Notes: generated by a model from the letters alone, not told the origin. Positions 9,405-19,136 are shown, numbered from the stretch's first letter. The stretch is 64,000 nucleotides of DNA from CALNXN01 sp942490645 (GCA_942490645.1 CALNXN010000005.1:372001-436000), one strand, 5' to 3'. Numbers and translations: made by a program.

Positions 9405-12157
9405 TGGCCCAACCTATCGAGCAACGCAGGTACGTGAACCTGATCGGATTTATAGTTTCCGGTCAGCACATGCATGATCAGATTGACGCCGAAACGGTAG
9501 GCAAGCTCGCGTTGACGCTCCCCCGTAAAGCCACGGCCGATGGGCACAAGCGGCGACCCGTTCGATGTAACGGCCCAAGCCGCAGCCCAGTCGTTGCCAC
9601 CGATTACCACGGGCGTCACGCCATCATTGAGGTTGCGGAATGGCATCCCTTCGATCTGCTCTGCATCGGGTGGGGCGGCTTCAACCCAGACGTCACGGCT
9701 GGTATGGCGGCCGGGGAAGTCCTGCAACAAATAGAACGTCCGCGTCAGCACGTGATCCGCGGGTAGCGGTTCAAGCGGTGGAATATCCAGTGGTGCGGCC
9801 AAATCCTGAAGCTTGCGCCCGTTCGGGCTGGCTGAGCCAAAGCGTGAAATATCGGCGTCACGGGTGTCGAACAGTATCAAACCACCAGAGCGCAAATACG
9901 CATTCAACTTTGCGTAAGCCTCCGATGAGGGGCGCGGCTGATCGGTTGTAATCGGCCAGTACAGGATCGGAAAAAACGCCAGTTCGTCCATCTCAAGATC
10001 CACGCCGACCGGGTTCGCTGGTTCGACGGACGTGCGGAAAAAGAGCGTATCAGACAGCCCCTGAAGCCCGGCCGAGGCCACATCATCGACCTGTGTGTTG
10101 CCCGTCAACACATGCGCGAGCACCACTTCGGCCGTCGCGTTCAGGGCAAAATCATCTTCTGTAACCTGGGCCTGTGCTTGCGGCGCAGCCAGTACCAGAG
10201 CGCCGAGTATGACCGCGGCGCGGCTCATCCGGCCCAACAACCGTCCCGACAAAGCCAGAGAGGCAATGACATCGGCCAAAAGCAGGACAATCGACAGACT
10301 CAAAAGCCATCCGGCGATGGGTTGTTCCGGCGGCACGGCGAACCCCTTGATCGGAATTCGGGCCGGCCAAGACGCAGGGGTCAAAACCGTGTCGGGTTGC
10401 ACCACGTTGCGCGCCAGACGGCGGTCACCAGAGGCGTATATGCCGGGCTGCATGGACGGGCCGGGAGCCGCCGAAATCAGATCGGGGCCCGCGACGCCCG
10501 GCAAAGCACCTGCATCCGACAGTGTTCCAAAGCCATCCATAACCATCTCCGGCGTCCAAGTTGTGCCATCAAGGCTTTGCGCGTCGGGGCGGCTGGAAGA
10601 GGAGGACACGGCCAAACGCTCAAGCATTTGCACGAACAGCCCTGACAGCGGCAGCGTCGACCAATCCGCTGTGGCGGTGACGTGAAACAGAACGATCTGG
10701 CCTTGTTCGCGCGATTTGCGCGTGACCAGCGGCGTGCCATCAGTGAGCGCCGCAATAACGCGTTCTGCTAGCGTGGGGTCAGGTTGAGCCATGACTTGAC
10801 TGGTGACCTGTACATCGTCGGGAACAGGCAGCCCAAAAAACGGCGAATTTTCAGTGAAAGGCGCTAGTGATTTTGGCTCGCCCCAACTCATGGCACCGCC
10901 AACGGTACGACCCCCTGTGCGCAGACGGACAGGCATCATCGGATCTTCATCGATGCGGCTGATGTCTGAAGCGGCCACGCGCGGGCCTGCAAAACGGACC
11001 AACATGCCACCTTTGTCGATCCACTCACCGAGGCTCTCGGTTTCGGCGGCAGAGAGGGTTGCGATATCTGCCAGTATGATCACGTCCGGATTCGCTGGGA
11101 GAATGTCGGTTAAAGCCCCGCGAATGAGGTCCGCATTAGGGGCCAACGCCTGCTCCAGATAGTGTAGTGGCGACAAAAGTTGCAGCCCCTCGCGATCTTC
11201 CCGCCCAGCAATCAGCGCGACCTCGCGCCGTTGCAGAGCGTCATCCGCCAGCGTCGTGGCCCCGGCGGAACGTTGGCCTTGAATGTCGAACCGTGTGATG
11301 CGCGCCCGCAATTCCGCAGGCAGGGACAGCTCCGCATTGGCCGTGGTTTCGCCGTCGGCAAACGTCGCGGTCGCGGTGGCCAGAACCGAGGCGTTGCCCG
11401 CAGGGTCGCGCCCCTGAGCCTGAAGGGTTACTTCGCGTTCCGCGCCAGCAGCTGCGCGCAGCGCGTTCAACTGGACTGTGCCATCCTCAAAAGTGGCCGG
11501 CGTAAGAGCCAGCACATTGGCGGCTGTCTGATAAACCACGACACTGCCCTTTGCTTCAAACGCACCGAGCGCCGTTTCGCGGCCCGGGTAGTCCAATCCA
11601 TCTGTGAACCAAAGCGTATCGAAACTGTCCATTTCCCGGATCAGGTTCACAGCCAGCCCAGCATCGGGTTGCCATGGCGCAGGAGTAAAGCCCGCCAACC
11701 GACTGCGCCAGACATCTGCAGCTTGAAATACGGGCGCTTCGGGGCGCGCCAGATCAAGGAAAGCAACCGGGCGTCCGGCGCGGCTGGCACGCGTCAATTG
11801 CGCCTCGATCGCATCGGATTGGTCGGACCAACGTGTGGCACCCGCCCAGGAGCCATCCAGCACAACCAGCAACGGGCCAGACCCTTCGGCAGTGTCGGTT
11901 TCGGGGTTCAAGACTGGGCCTGCAAGCCCCAGGATGATCAGCGCCACCGCCGCCATGCGCAGCAACAAGAGCCACCACGGTGTCCGGTCGCTGACGCTTT
12001 CATCGTCTTTGAGGCCAAGTAGCAAAGCGACACCGGGAAACCGCCGACGGATCGGTGCAGGAGGCACGGCGCGCAGGATGATCCACAAGATTGGCAGCGC
12101 CAGTAAAGCGAGCAATAGCCAAGGGGCCGTGAAGCCTATGCCACCCAAAACCGTCAT
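9401..12157 (-). CDS. BatA N-terminal / DUF4159 domain membrane protein
   Basis: A 918-residue protein. Residues 1-85 are the BatA-type N-terminus: two membrane helices around PPAPIRRRFPGVALLLGL and a third ending in LILGLAGPVLNP. A VWA-like segment follows with a weakened MIDAS (LVVLDGSWAGATRWS). The middle region contains GATase-like stretches (PDVIILADIATLSAAE), then one membrane helix near residue 650 and a hydrophobic segment ending APQAQAQ near 690 that looks like an internal signal peptide. The C-terminal 210 residues form DUF4159 (LAFFPILYWPIT ... YLRSGGLILFDTRD ... GVNLIMHVLTGNYKSDQVH). The start at 12157 is chosen because it overlaps the DUF58 stop as ATGA; an upstream in-frame start would add 12 unlikely residues. 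Second-to-last gene of the MoxR operon; role unknown, probably an envelope complex. Confidence 0.88.
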   Translation of the reverse strand: MTVLGGIGFTAPWLLLALLALPILWIILRAVPPAPIRRRFPGVALLLGLKDDESVSDRTPWWLLLLRMAAVALIILGLAGPVLNPETDTAEGSGPLLVVLDGSWAGATRWSDQSDAIEAQLTRASRAGRPVAFLDLARPEAPVFQAADVWRSRLAGFTPAPWQPDAGLAVNLIREMDSFDTLWFTDGLDYPGRETALGAFEAKGSVVVYQTAANVLALTPATFEDGTVQLNALRAAAGAEREVTLQAQGRDPAGNASVLATATATFADGETTANAELSLPAELRARITRFDIQGQRSAGATTLADDALQRREVALIAGREDREGLQLLSPLHYLEQALAPNADLIRGALTDILPANPDVIILADIATLSAAETESLGEWIDKGGMLVRFAGPRVAASDISRIDEDPMMPVRLRTGGRTVGGAMSWGEPKSLAPFTENSPFFGLPVPDDVQVTSQVMAQPDPTLAERVIAALTDGTPLVTRKSREQGQIVLFHVTATADWSTLPLSGLFVQMLERLAVSSSSSRPDAQSLDGTTWTPEMVMDGFGTLSDAGALPGVAGPDLISAAPGPSMQPGIYASGDRRLARNVVQPDTVLTPASWPARIPIKGFAVPPEQPIAGWLLSLSIVLLLADVIASLALSGRLLGRMSRAAVILGALVLAAPQAQAQVTEDDFALNATAEVVLAHVLTGNTQVDDVASAGLQGLSDTLFFRTSVEPANPVGVDLEMDELAFFPILYWPITTDQPRPSSEAYAKLNAYLRSGGLILFDTRDADISRFGSASPNGRKLQDLAAPLDIPPLEPLPADHVLTRTFYLLQDFPGRHTSRDVWVEAAPPDAEQIEGMPFRNLNDGVTPVVIGGNDWAAAWAVTSNGSPLVPIGRGFTGERQRELAYRFGVNLIMHVLTGNYKSDQVHVPALLDRLGQ

Positions 12158-13032
12158 CTGATCATCCCTGTGTCGAGCGCACGGTAAAGCCACAAAAGCG
12201 CGGATTGTGCGGAATGGTCAGTGTGGTGAATGCCGTATTGCCACCCCGTTGCTGCGCACAGGCTTTGCAATTCGTCTTTGCGGGCGGCAAGGCGCTCCAG
12301 ATAGCGGCCCTTGAGGTCATTGGCCTTTAGCGTTTCGTGGCTGATCGTGCCCCCGACGCTTTCAAAAATGGTGCGCCCGCGAAATGGGAATGTTTCTTCC
12401 GATGGATCAAGCAGTTGCAGGACCACACCGCGCACGCCTCTGTCAGCAGCTTTGGTCAGAGCCAGCCGCACTTCGGCAATATCTCCCAGAAAGTCGGATA
12501 CAAAGACGGCCCGCGCCGAAGGGATCATCGCCCGGTGTTCAGGCGGCTGGTAATCTTCTGTTGCATCATGCGAGAACATCTCGGCCAGACGCAGGATCTG
12601 CGCGTTTCCGCGTCGCGGCGGCAGCGAAGTGCCGGTCAGGCCAACGCGTTCTCCCCCCCTGACCAGCAAGACAGCAGTTGCAAGTGCCAGCAGTCGTGCT
12701 CTGTCGGCCTTTTCCGGCAGGCTTTGGTCGGATGTAAACCGCATCGATGCCCCCTGATCGACCCAGAGCATGACGGATTGTGCAATTTGCCACTCGCGTT
12801 CGCGCACGAATTGCGTGTCACCGCGCGCAGAGCGGCGATGGTCGATCATACGGCGACTGTCTCCGGCCTGAGCCGGACGGTATTGCCAGAAATCATCACC
12901 CATGCCCGCACGTCTGCGACCATGATCGCCCAGCAGAACGGCACCGGCCAACTGCTCTGCCCGGGCCAGAAGGGGGGGCAGTGCAGCGGCTTGACTCTCG
13001 GCGTCGGCGCGTAGGGCGATGGGTGTAATCAC
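12154..13032 (-). CDS. DUF58 domain-containing protein
   Basis: A 292-residue protein with the DUF58 core: AGMGDDFWQYRPAQAGDSRR followed by MIDHRRSARGDTQFVREREW (about residues 43-82) and the VWA-like strand SVMLWVDQGASMRF (about 86-99). DUF58 proteins are obligate companions of MoxR ATPases. Unlike many family members it shows no membrane helix of its own. The start overlaps the moxR stop (ATGA at 13029-13032) and the stop overlaps the DUF4159 start, giving strict translational coupling across the cluster. Confidence 0.92.
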   Translation of the reverse strand: MITPIALRADAESQAAALPPLLARAEQLAGAVLLGDHGRRRAGMGDDFWQYRPAQAGDSRRMIDHRRSARGDTQFVREREWQIAQSVMLWVDQGASMRFTSDQSLPEKADRARLLALATAVLLVRGGERVGLTGTSLPPRRGNAQILRLAEMFSHDATEDYQPPEHRAMIPSARAVFVSDFLGDIAEVRLALTKAADRGVRGVVLQLLDPSEETFPFRGRTIFESVGGTISHETLKANDLKGRYLERLAARKDELQSLCAATGWQYGIHHTDHSAQSALLWLYRALDTGMIR

Positions 13033-14036
13033 GCGGCGGCCTTCGCCCCGGCGAGGCTGGCGGCTGTGGTGTCAATCAGGCCTTGCAGACTGTCACCGCG
13101 CGCCCGCGCCGCAAAGTTGAGCGCCATGCGGTGGCTGAGCACTGGACGCGCCATGTTCAAGACATCTTCGGCAGAAGGTGCCAGACGCCCTTCGAGCAAT
13201 GCCCGTGCACGTACCGCCAGCATCAACGCCTGTGCCGCGCGGGGACCCGGTCCCCATGCCACGGTTTCTCGGACCTGCTGACTTGCGCCTTCCTCCTCGG
13301 GACGGAACGCGCGCACGAGATCAAGGATCATTTCGACCACGCTGTCCCCGACGGGCATGCGTCGCAGCAGCTTTTGCGCCGCAATCAATTCTTCGGCGGT
13401 AAAGACCTGCGTTGATTCCTCTTCCGTATCGCCAGTGGTGGCGAGCAGGATATCGCGCTCAGTATCTCGGTCGGGATAAGCCACGTCGATCTGCACGAGG
13501 AAGCGGTCCAATTGCGCCTCCGGCAGGGGGTAGGTGCCTTCCTGTTCGATCGGGTTTTGGGTTGCCAGCACGTGAAACGGCGTACCAAGAGCGCGGTTTT
13601 CGCCCGCGACAGTCACCGTCTTTTCCTGCATCGCCTGCAAAAGCGCGGACTGCGTGCGCGGCGAGGCGCGGTTGATCTCATCCGCCATTAACAGCTGGCA
13701 AAAGATCGGCCCTTCGATGAATTTGAAAGCGCGGGTGCCATCGGTGCCGGTTTCCAGCACCTCTGAGCCCAGAATATCGGCGGGCATCAAGTCAGGTGTA
13801 AACTGAACGCGGTTGCCATTCAGCCCCATTACCGTGGACAGTGTTTCGACCAACCGGGTTTTGCCGAGGCCGGGCAGACCAATCAAAAGTCCGTGCCCGC
13901 CGCACAAAAGAGACGTGAGCGTCAGCTCGACGACACGCTCCTGACCGATGAAGCGTTTGGTGATGGAGGCACGCGCCTCAGCGAGTTTTGTCTCAAGGGC
14001 TTCAATGTCCGCCACCATGTCGTCTGCTTCTGCCAT
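13029..14036 (-). CDS. MoxR family AAA+ ATPase
   Basis: A 335-residue AAA+ ATPase of the MoxR subfamily (AAA_3 plus AAA lid). Walker A is GLPGLGKTRL (about residues 53-62), Walker B LLMADEINRASPRTQ (about 112-126), sensor 1 in HVLATQNPIEQEGTYPLPEAQ, and the helical lid lies at the C-terminus. MoxR proteins act with VWA partners as chaperone-like machines that activate or assemble other complexes. Start set at 14036 (MAEADDMVADIEALE); longer in-frame extensions to 14306 lack family similarity and run into the divergent DUF1285 gene. First gene of the operon moxR-DUF58-DUF4159-VWA/GATase. Confidence 0.95.
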   Translation of the reverse strand: MAEADDMVADIEALETKLAEARASITKRFIGQERVVELTLTSLLCGGHGLLIGLPGLGKTRLVETLSTVMGLNGNRVQFTPDLMPADILGSEVLETGTDGTRAFKFIEGPIFCQLLMADEINRASPRTQSALLQAMQEKTVTVAGENRALGTPFHVLATQNPIEQEGTYPLPEAQLDRFLVQIDVAYPDRDTERDILLATTGDTEEESTQVFTAEELIAAQKLLRRMPVGDSVVEMILDLVRAFRPEEEGASQQVRETVAWGPGPRAAQALMLAVRARALLEGRLAPSAEDVLNMARPVLSHRMALNFAARARGDSLQGLIDTTAASLAGAKAAA

Positions 14037-14092
14037 GACTTCTCGCTCCGCGCTGTTATATGCTTGATGTAAGTTTATAGCGCGCAATTGAA

Positions 14093-14680
14093 ATGGCAAA
14101 AGCAATGAGTGGACAAAAAACTGTGACACCCTCGGCAGAAGGCCTTGTGGCGTCAATTCAGGCAACAAAAACACGCGGCTTGCCGCCCGTGCACCTATGG
14201 AACCCCCCGTTTTGCGGTGATTTGGACATGCGCATCGCCCGCGATGGGACATGGTTTTATCAAGGCACACCCATTGGCAGACCCGGTTTGGTGAAGCTTT
14301 TTTCATCGATTTTGAAGAAAGAAGACGAGAATTATTTCCTCGTGACGCCGGTGGAAAAGGTGGGAATCACCGTAGATGATGCGCCTTTTGTGGCGGTTGA
14401 CTTCGAAGCCACTGGTGAAGGCGAGGCACAAGTTCTCACGTTTGTAACGCAGGTCGGCGATGTGGTGCCAGCGGGCCCGGACCTGCCGATCAGGGTCGAG
14501 CGCGACGCGGCGACCGGCGAGCCGTCGCCCTATGTGCGGGTGCGCGCAAACCTCGATGCTTTGATCGATCGGAAAAGCTTTTATCGGCTTGTTGAATTGG
14601 GCGTTCACCATGAAGGGTGGTTTGGGCTTTGGTCGGGGGGCAGTTTTTTTCAAGTGATCCCGTCGGATGAGCTGCCCTGA
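14093..14680 (+). CDS. DUF1285 domain-containing protein
   Basis: A 195-residue protein matching DUF1285: PPVHLWNPPFCGDLDMRIARDG (about residues 30-50), WFYQGTPIGRPGLVKLFSSILKKE (about 50-75) and YFLVTPVEKVGITVDDAPF. The family is cytoplasmic and of unknown biochemical role. It diverges from moxR with 56 bases between starts; this arrangement next to MoxR is familiar in Rhodobacteraceae and suggests a shared function. An alternative start at 14105 (MSGQKT) is possible. A short UUCG-loop hairpin (gagccttcgggctt) follows its stop. Confidence 0.88.
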   Translation: MAKAMSGQKTVTPSAEGLVASIQATKTRGLPPVHLWNPPFCGDLDMRIARDGTWFYQGTPIGRPGLVKLFSSILKKEDENYFLVTPVEKVGITVDDAPFVAVDFEATGEGEAQVLTFVTQVGDVVPAGPDLPIRVERDAATGEPSPYVRVRANLDALIDRKSFYRLVELGVHHEGWFGLWSGGSFFQVIPSDELP

Positions 14681-14719
14681 GCCTTCGGGCTTGGCCACGC
14701 GACTAAGGGACGACACGGA

Positions 14720-15496
14720 ATGCCCAAGATTGCAGCAAACCTGAGCCACCTTTGGGCCGAACTGCCTTACCTTGATCGCTTTGAGGCGGCGGCGGATGCC
14801 GGCTTTGATGGGGTGGAGGTGTTGTTTCCCTATGACATGCCCGCCAAGGATACGCAGCGTGCGTTGCTGCGCTGCGGGTTGCCGATGATCTTGATGAACG
14901 CGCCACCGCCCAATTACACCGGGGGCCCGAGGGGGTTTGCAGCGGTGGCCGGGCTGGAGGCCCGGTTTCAGTATGATTTGCGGCGCGCGATGCGGTATTG
15001 CGAGGCGTTGAAGGTGCCGATGTTGCATATCATGACCGGAGATGGTGAGGGGCCGGAGGCGCGTGCCATTTTGGTCGAGAACTTGCGGTACGCGACACAA
15101 GCGGTTGGAGATCGCCTCATGCTGACGCTGGAGCCGCTGAATCAGACGGCGATGCCGGGGTATTTTCTGAGCGATTATGCGCTGGCGGCCGAGATTATCG
15201 AAGAGGTGGGTGCCCCAAACCTTGGCCTCCAGTTCGATAGCTATCATTCGCAGATGATCCACGGAGATGCGGTTCAGGTGTTTGAAACCTATGCGACTTA
15301 TGTCCGCCATGTTCAGATTGGCGACACGCCGGGTCGCACGGCTCCAGGTACTGGGAAAGTGGATTTTCAGTCGTTGTTGGGCGCTGTCAAAAGCACCGGT
15401 TATGACGGGTGGATAAGCGCAGAATACACACCGGATGGGCGCACCGAAGAAGGGCTGGGCTGGTTACAGTCATTCCGCGATGTGATGAAAAAGTGA
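14720..15496 (+). CDS. hyi: Hydroxypyruvate isomerase family protein (TIM barrel)
   Basis: A 258-residue AP-endonuclease-2-type TIM barrel sugar isomerase. The N-terminus PKIAANLSHLWAELPYLDRF and FDGVEVLFPYD (about residues 28-40) are typical of Hyi, as are the metal-ligand regions LEPLNQTAMPGYFLSD (about 139-155) and LQFDSYHSQMIHGD (about 172-185), and the C-terminal DGWISAEYTPDGRTEEGL. Hyi interconverts hydroxypyruvate and tartronate semialdehyde in glyoxylate metabolism. No gcl or glxR neighbour is present here, so the exact substrate stays open. Confidence 0.85.
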   Translation: MPKIAANLSHLWAELPYLDRFEAAADAGFDGVEVLFPYDMPAKDTQRALLRCGLPMILMNAPPPNYTGGPRGFAAVAGLEARFQYDLRRAMRYCEALKVPMLHIMTGDGEGPEARAILVENLRYATQAVGDRLMLTLEPLNQTAMPGYFLSDYALAAEIIEEVGAPNLGLQFDSYHSQMIHGDAVQVFETYATYVRHVQIGDTPGRTAPGTGKVDFQSLLGAVKSTGYDGWISAEYTPDGRTEEGLGWLQSFRDVMKK

Positions 15497-15559
15497 TGTC
15501 TGGTTATCTTGCCAGTCGCTATGTCTCATGGTTTTTGCATTGAAAACGTGGAGAGTTTT

Positions 15560-15790
15560 ATGTTGCCTGCCCGGTTTGCCCCAATTGTCTTTGGACTGAT
15601 CCTGTCGGGGCTGATGTCATTCGTTGTATCAGGGATCGCGACCGTGCGTGCGGTTGGAATGGTTGACGATATCGGATCGCTCTGGATTGGCGCATGGCTG
15701 CCCAGTTGGGCCGTGGCGTTCCCCACGGTTTTACTGGTCGCGCCGTTGACGCGTCGGCTGGTGACCAAACTGGTTGTCACCAGCAAATGA
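15560..15790 (+). CDS. DUF2798 domain-containing small membrane protein
   Basis: A 76-residue protein with two membrane segments (PIVFGLILSGLMSFVVSGIA, about residues 7-26, and LPSWAVAFPTVLLVAPLTRR, about 45-64); the VAFPTVLLVAPLTRRLV ending is typical of DUF2798. The start at 15560 is supported by GGAGAG 4 bases upstream; a longer frame from 15509 has no such support. Its stop lies 9 bases from the 3' end of the convergent polA gene, leaving no room for a separate terminator. Function unknown. Confidence 0.85.
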   Translation: MLPARFAPIVFGLILSGLMSFVVSGIATVRAVGMVDDIGSLWIGAWLPSWAVAFPTVLLVAPLTRRLVTKLVVTSK

Positions 15791-15799
15791 ACCCAGGCG

Positions 15800-18595
15800 T
15801 TAGTGCGCTTCGGCCCAGTTGAGGCCTTGGCCCGCGTCTACGGTAAGTTTTACATCCAGTTTCACGACCGGATCAGCGGCACCTTCCATGACAGCACGTG
15901 CAGTGTCGATCAACCGATCTTCGGCGCCTTTTTCAACTTCAAACAGCAACTCGTCATGCACCTGCAGCAACATTTTCGCGGGTTGCTCGGCGATTGCGGC
16001 GGGCATGCGGATCATGGCGCGGCGGATCACGTCGGCGGCCGTTCCTTGAATAGGTGCGTTGATCGCGGCGCGCTGCGCGAAACCTGCGTGCGGGCCTTTG
16101 GCGGTGATGTTGGGCGTGTGAATACGGCGGCCGAACAGCGTCTGAACGTAACCATGCTCTTTCGCAAAGGCCTTGGTGTCATCCATATAGGTCCGAATGC
16201 CGGGAAACCGTTCGAAATAGCGGTCGATAAAGCCCTGCGCTTCGGACCTCGGGATGCGCAGGTTACGTGCCAGACCAAAGCCGGAAATGCCGTAGATCAC
16301 GCCGAAGTTGATCGCCTTGGCTTTGCGGCGGATGTCCGGGGTCATCTCTTCCATCGGCACGTCGAACATTTCTGACGCAGTCATCGCGTGAATGTCCTGC
16401 CCCTCGTCAAACGCCTGTTTTAGCTCGGGTATTTTCGCAATATGAGCCAAAATACGCAGTTCGATCTGGCTGTAGTCCAAGGCGACAAGCGTCTTGCCTT
16501 CCTCTGCGATGAAAGCTTCACGGATGCGGCGGCCCTCTTCGGTCCGGATCGGAATGTTTTGCAGGTTCGGATCGGTCGAGGCCAACCGCCCGGTGGAGGC
16601 GCCTGCGATCGAATAAGACGTGTGTACGCGCCCGGTGTCGGGATTAATGTGATCCTGCAACGCATCCGTGTAGGTCGATTTGAGCTTGCTCAACTGCCGC
16701 CAATCCAGAATGCGGCGCGGCAGTTCGTGTTCCGTTGCAAGGTCCTCAAGCACGTCGGCACCCGTTGCATAAGCGCCGGTCTTGCCTTTCTTGCCGCCTT
16801 CCAGCGCCATTTCGTCGAACAGGATTTCGCCGAGCTGCTTGGGCGAACCGACATTGAAGCTGCGCCCGGCCAGTTGATAAATTTCATCCTCCAACGCGGC
16901 CATCTTCTGGCTGAAGGCGTTGGACATGCGGCTGAGCGTGTCGCGATCCACTTTGATGCCAGCGCGTTCCATTTCGGCCAAAACGGCGACCATCGGGCGT
17001 TCCAGCGTTTCATAAACGCGCGTCACCTCGGCGCGATGCAATTGCGGTTTGAACTGTTGCCAGAGGCGCAGCGTGATGTCTGCGTCTTCAGCGGCATAGG
17101 CCACCGCATCGCTGAGCGGCACCCGGTCAAAGGTGATGGCGGATTTACCGGAGCCAAGCAGCGGTTTGATTGGAATTGGCGTGTGCCCCAGATAGCGTTC
17201 CGACAGCGCATCCATACCGTGACCATGCAGGCCACCGTGCATCGCATAAGACATCAGCATCGTGTCATCTATCGGCGCCACGTCGATGCCGATCTGGGCG
17301 AAAATCTTGGCATCGTATTTCATGTTTTGCCCGATCTTGAGGATGCTGTTGTCCTCCAGCACGGGTTTGAGCATCTCCAGACAGCGCGCCAGTGGCATCT
17401 GACCCTCGGCCAGATCGTCCGATCCGAACAGATCATCTGACGCGGCGGATTTGTGAATGAGTGGGATATAGCAAGCCGTCCCCGGCTCAACGCAGAGGCT
17501 TATGCCGACCAGATCGGCGGTCATTTCGTTGAGGCCCGTGGTTTCGGTATCAACGGCGACATAGCCGCGTTCATAAATTTGGTCGATCCAGCTTTGCAGT
17601 TGCGCCTCGTTTTCAACGTGTTGGTAGCCTGCGCGATCGAATGGCACCTCTTCGATCTGCGGCGCATCAGGGCTGGTGGCGGGCGTGTCGTCAATTACGG
17701 GTGCCTCGACGCCGAGGTTTTCCGCAATCCGTTTGGTCAGGGTGCGAAATTCCATTTCCGCAAGGAAGGGCATGAGCACATCGGGGTCGGGGTCTTGGAC
17801 TTCGAGATCGTCCAGCGTGAAATCCAGCGGCGTCTTTTCATCCAGCAGCACAAGGCTGCGCGACAACTCGATCTGTGCGCGATGCTCGATCAGCGTTTCG
17901 CGGCGCTTGGGCTGTTTGATCTCGCTCGCGCGGTCCAGAAGGCTTTGCAGGTCGCCAAATTCATTGATCAACAACGCCGCTGTTTTGATCCCGATGCCCG
18001 GCGCACCAGGAACGTTGTCAACGCTGTCGCCTGCCAGCGCCTGCACATCCACGACCCGTTCGGGGTAAACGCCGAATTTCTCGAACACGCCTTCACGGTC
18101 GATGCGTTTGTTCTTCATCGCATCCAGCATTTCCACGCCATCGCCAACCAATTGCATCAGGTCTTTGTCCGATGAAATTATCGTGCACCGCCCTCCTGCA
18201 TTGCGTGCCTGAACGGCGAGCGTGGCGATGATATCGTCAGCCTCGAACCCTTCTTTTTCCTTGCATGCTATGTTGAAAGCTTCGGTCGCTTTGCGGGTCA
18301 ATGGGATTTGTGGACGCAAGTCTTCGGGCATCGCCTCACGATTGGCTTTGTAGAGGTCGTACATATCATTGCGAAATGTATGGCTGCCCTTGTCGAATAT
18401 GACGGCCACATGGGTCGGTGCGTCAGGGCCGGTGTTGGCCTCTACGTAGCGATGCAGCATGTTACAAAAGCCTGAGACGGCCCCGATCGGCAAGCCATCG
18501 GATTTGCGCGTCAGCGGAGGCAGCGCGTGGTAGGCGCGAAAGATAAACGCCGACCCGTCGATCAAATGCAGGTGATGCCCTTTTCCGAATGTCAT
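15800..18595 (-). CDS. polA: DNA polymerase I
   Basis: A 931-residue family A polymerase with all three activities apparently intact. Residues 1-290 are the 5'-3' nuclease (HLIDGSAFIFRAYHALPPLT, ISSDKDLMQLV, GDSVDNVPGAPGIGIKTA). The 3'-5' exonuclease retains its DxE motif (YVAVDTETTGLNEM, about residue 345), unlike many alphaproteobacterial relatives of Taq type. The polymerase domain shows motif A VALDYSQIELRILAHI (about 700), motif B RRKAKAINFGVIYGIS (about 750) and motif C LLQVHDELLFEVE (about 875). Functions in Okazaki fragment maturation and repair synthesis. Confidence 0.97.
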   Translation of the reverse strand: MTFGKGHHLHLIDGSAFIFRAYHALPPLTRKSDGLPIGAVSGFCNMLHRYVEANTGPDAPTHVAVIFDKGSHTFRNDMYDLYKANREAMPEDLRPQIPLTRKATEAFNIACKEKEGFEADDIIATLAVQARNAGGRCTIISSDKDLMQLVGDGVEMLDAMKNKRIDREGVFEKFGVYPERVVDVQALAGDSVDNVPGAPGIGIKTAALLINEFGDLQSLLDRASEIKQPKRRETLIEHRAQIELSRSLVLLDEKTPLDFTLDDLEVQDPDPDVLMPFLAEMEFRTLTKRIAENLGVEAPVIDDTPATSPDAPQIEEVPFDRAGYQHVENEAQLQSWIDQIYERGYVAVDTETTGLNEMTADLVGISLCVEPGTACYIPLIHKSAASDDLFGSDDLAEGQMPLARCLEMLKPVLEDNSILKIGQNMKYDAKIFAQIGIDVAPIDDTMLMSYAMHGGLHGHGMDALSERYLGHTPIPIKPLLGSGKSAITFDRVPLSDAVAYAAEDADITLRLWQQFKPQLHRAEVTRVYETLERPMVAVLAEMERAGIKVDRDTLSRMSNAFSQKMAALEDEIYQLAGRSFNVGSPKQLGEILFDEMALEGGKKGKTGAYATGADVLEDLATEHELPRRILDWRQLSKLKSTYTDALQDHINPDTGRVHTSYSIAGASTGRLASTDPNLQNIPIRTEEGRRIREAFIAEEGKTLVALDYSQIELRILAHIAKIPELKQAFDEGQDIHAMTASEMFDVPMEEMTPDIRRKAKAINFGVIYGISGFGLARNLRIPRSEAQGFIDRYFERFPGIRTYMDDTKAFAKEHGYVQTLFGRRIHTPNITAKGPHAGFAQRAAINAPIQGTAADVIRRAMIRMPAAIAEQPAKMLLQVHDELLFEVEKGAEDRLIDTARAVMEGAADPVVKLDVKLTVDAGQGLNWAEAH

Positions 18596-18680
18596 GCGTT
18601 TGAACTCCCCTATCGCGTCACCCTGTTCATGGCGTGCGAGAGGCTCGAAGTCCAGAACCTGATCGGCGTGAGCGGTCGGT

Positions 18681-19136
18681 TCAGCCGAGTATTGAGTCGA
18701 GGTTGCTGAGAATACCTACCAGCAGGATTGCCCCCGCGATCAACAGAGCAACAAAAAGCACCACCTGGATCACCACGGCCATTGTTCCGAAGGCCAGTCC
18801 GCACATGGCAAGCTTGGTCGGCTCACGGCGAAACAAACCGATCAGCGCAATCACGATGGACAAAACGCCCAAAGCAGGCGCCAGCGCACGCAGAATACGG
18901 TCGATGTCCCATGCGGCGACTACGGGCGCAGGCTGTTCTTGGCCGGCAAGGGCGCGTTGCGCAGCCTCGCGAATTCCGGCTGCGATCTCGCCGATGGACA
19001 CCTCTATGCTTTGTGTCGCACCAAAAGGTCCGGCAAAGGTGTGAACCAGCGCGATCGCCATTGCGATAGCGGCGATGCCAATCGCAACCGCTGAAAACGG
19101 GGCATAATATGGTTGTGGTGCTGGGTGCGCGGTCAT
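18681..19136 (-). CDS. Membrane protein of unknown function
   Basis: A 151-residue protein with an N-terminal membrane segment (about residues 13-36), a predicted extracytoplasmic amphipathic stretch (SIEVSIGEIAAGIREAAQRALAGQ), then two closely spaced hydrophobic segments (about 83-103 and 112-143). The C-terminal half resembles small membrane proteins seen upstream of polA in related bacteria. No catalytic motif is visible. It lies 85 bases upstream of polA on the same strand. Confidence 0.75.
   Translation of the reverse strand: MTAHPAPQPYYAPFSAVAIGIAAIAMAIALVHTFAGPFGATQSIEVSIGEIAAGIREAAQRALAGQEQPAPVVAAWDIDRILRALAPALGVLSIVIALIGLFRREPTKLAMCGLAFGTMAVVIQVVLFVALLIAGAILLVGILSNLDSILG

Noticed and set aside
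14037..14306. Longer N-terminus for moxR
   Set aside because: Would be antisense to DUF1285 and adds about 90 residues with no family similarity.
16442..17440. Plus-strand open frame of 332 codons inside polA
   Set aside because: Antisense shadow of a GC-rich gene; polA motifs are continuous on the minus strand and the plus-strand translation resembles no family.
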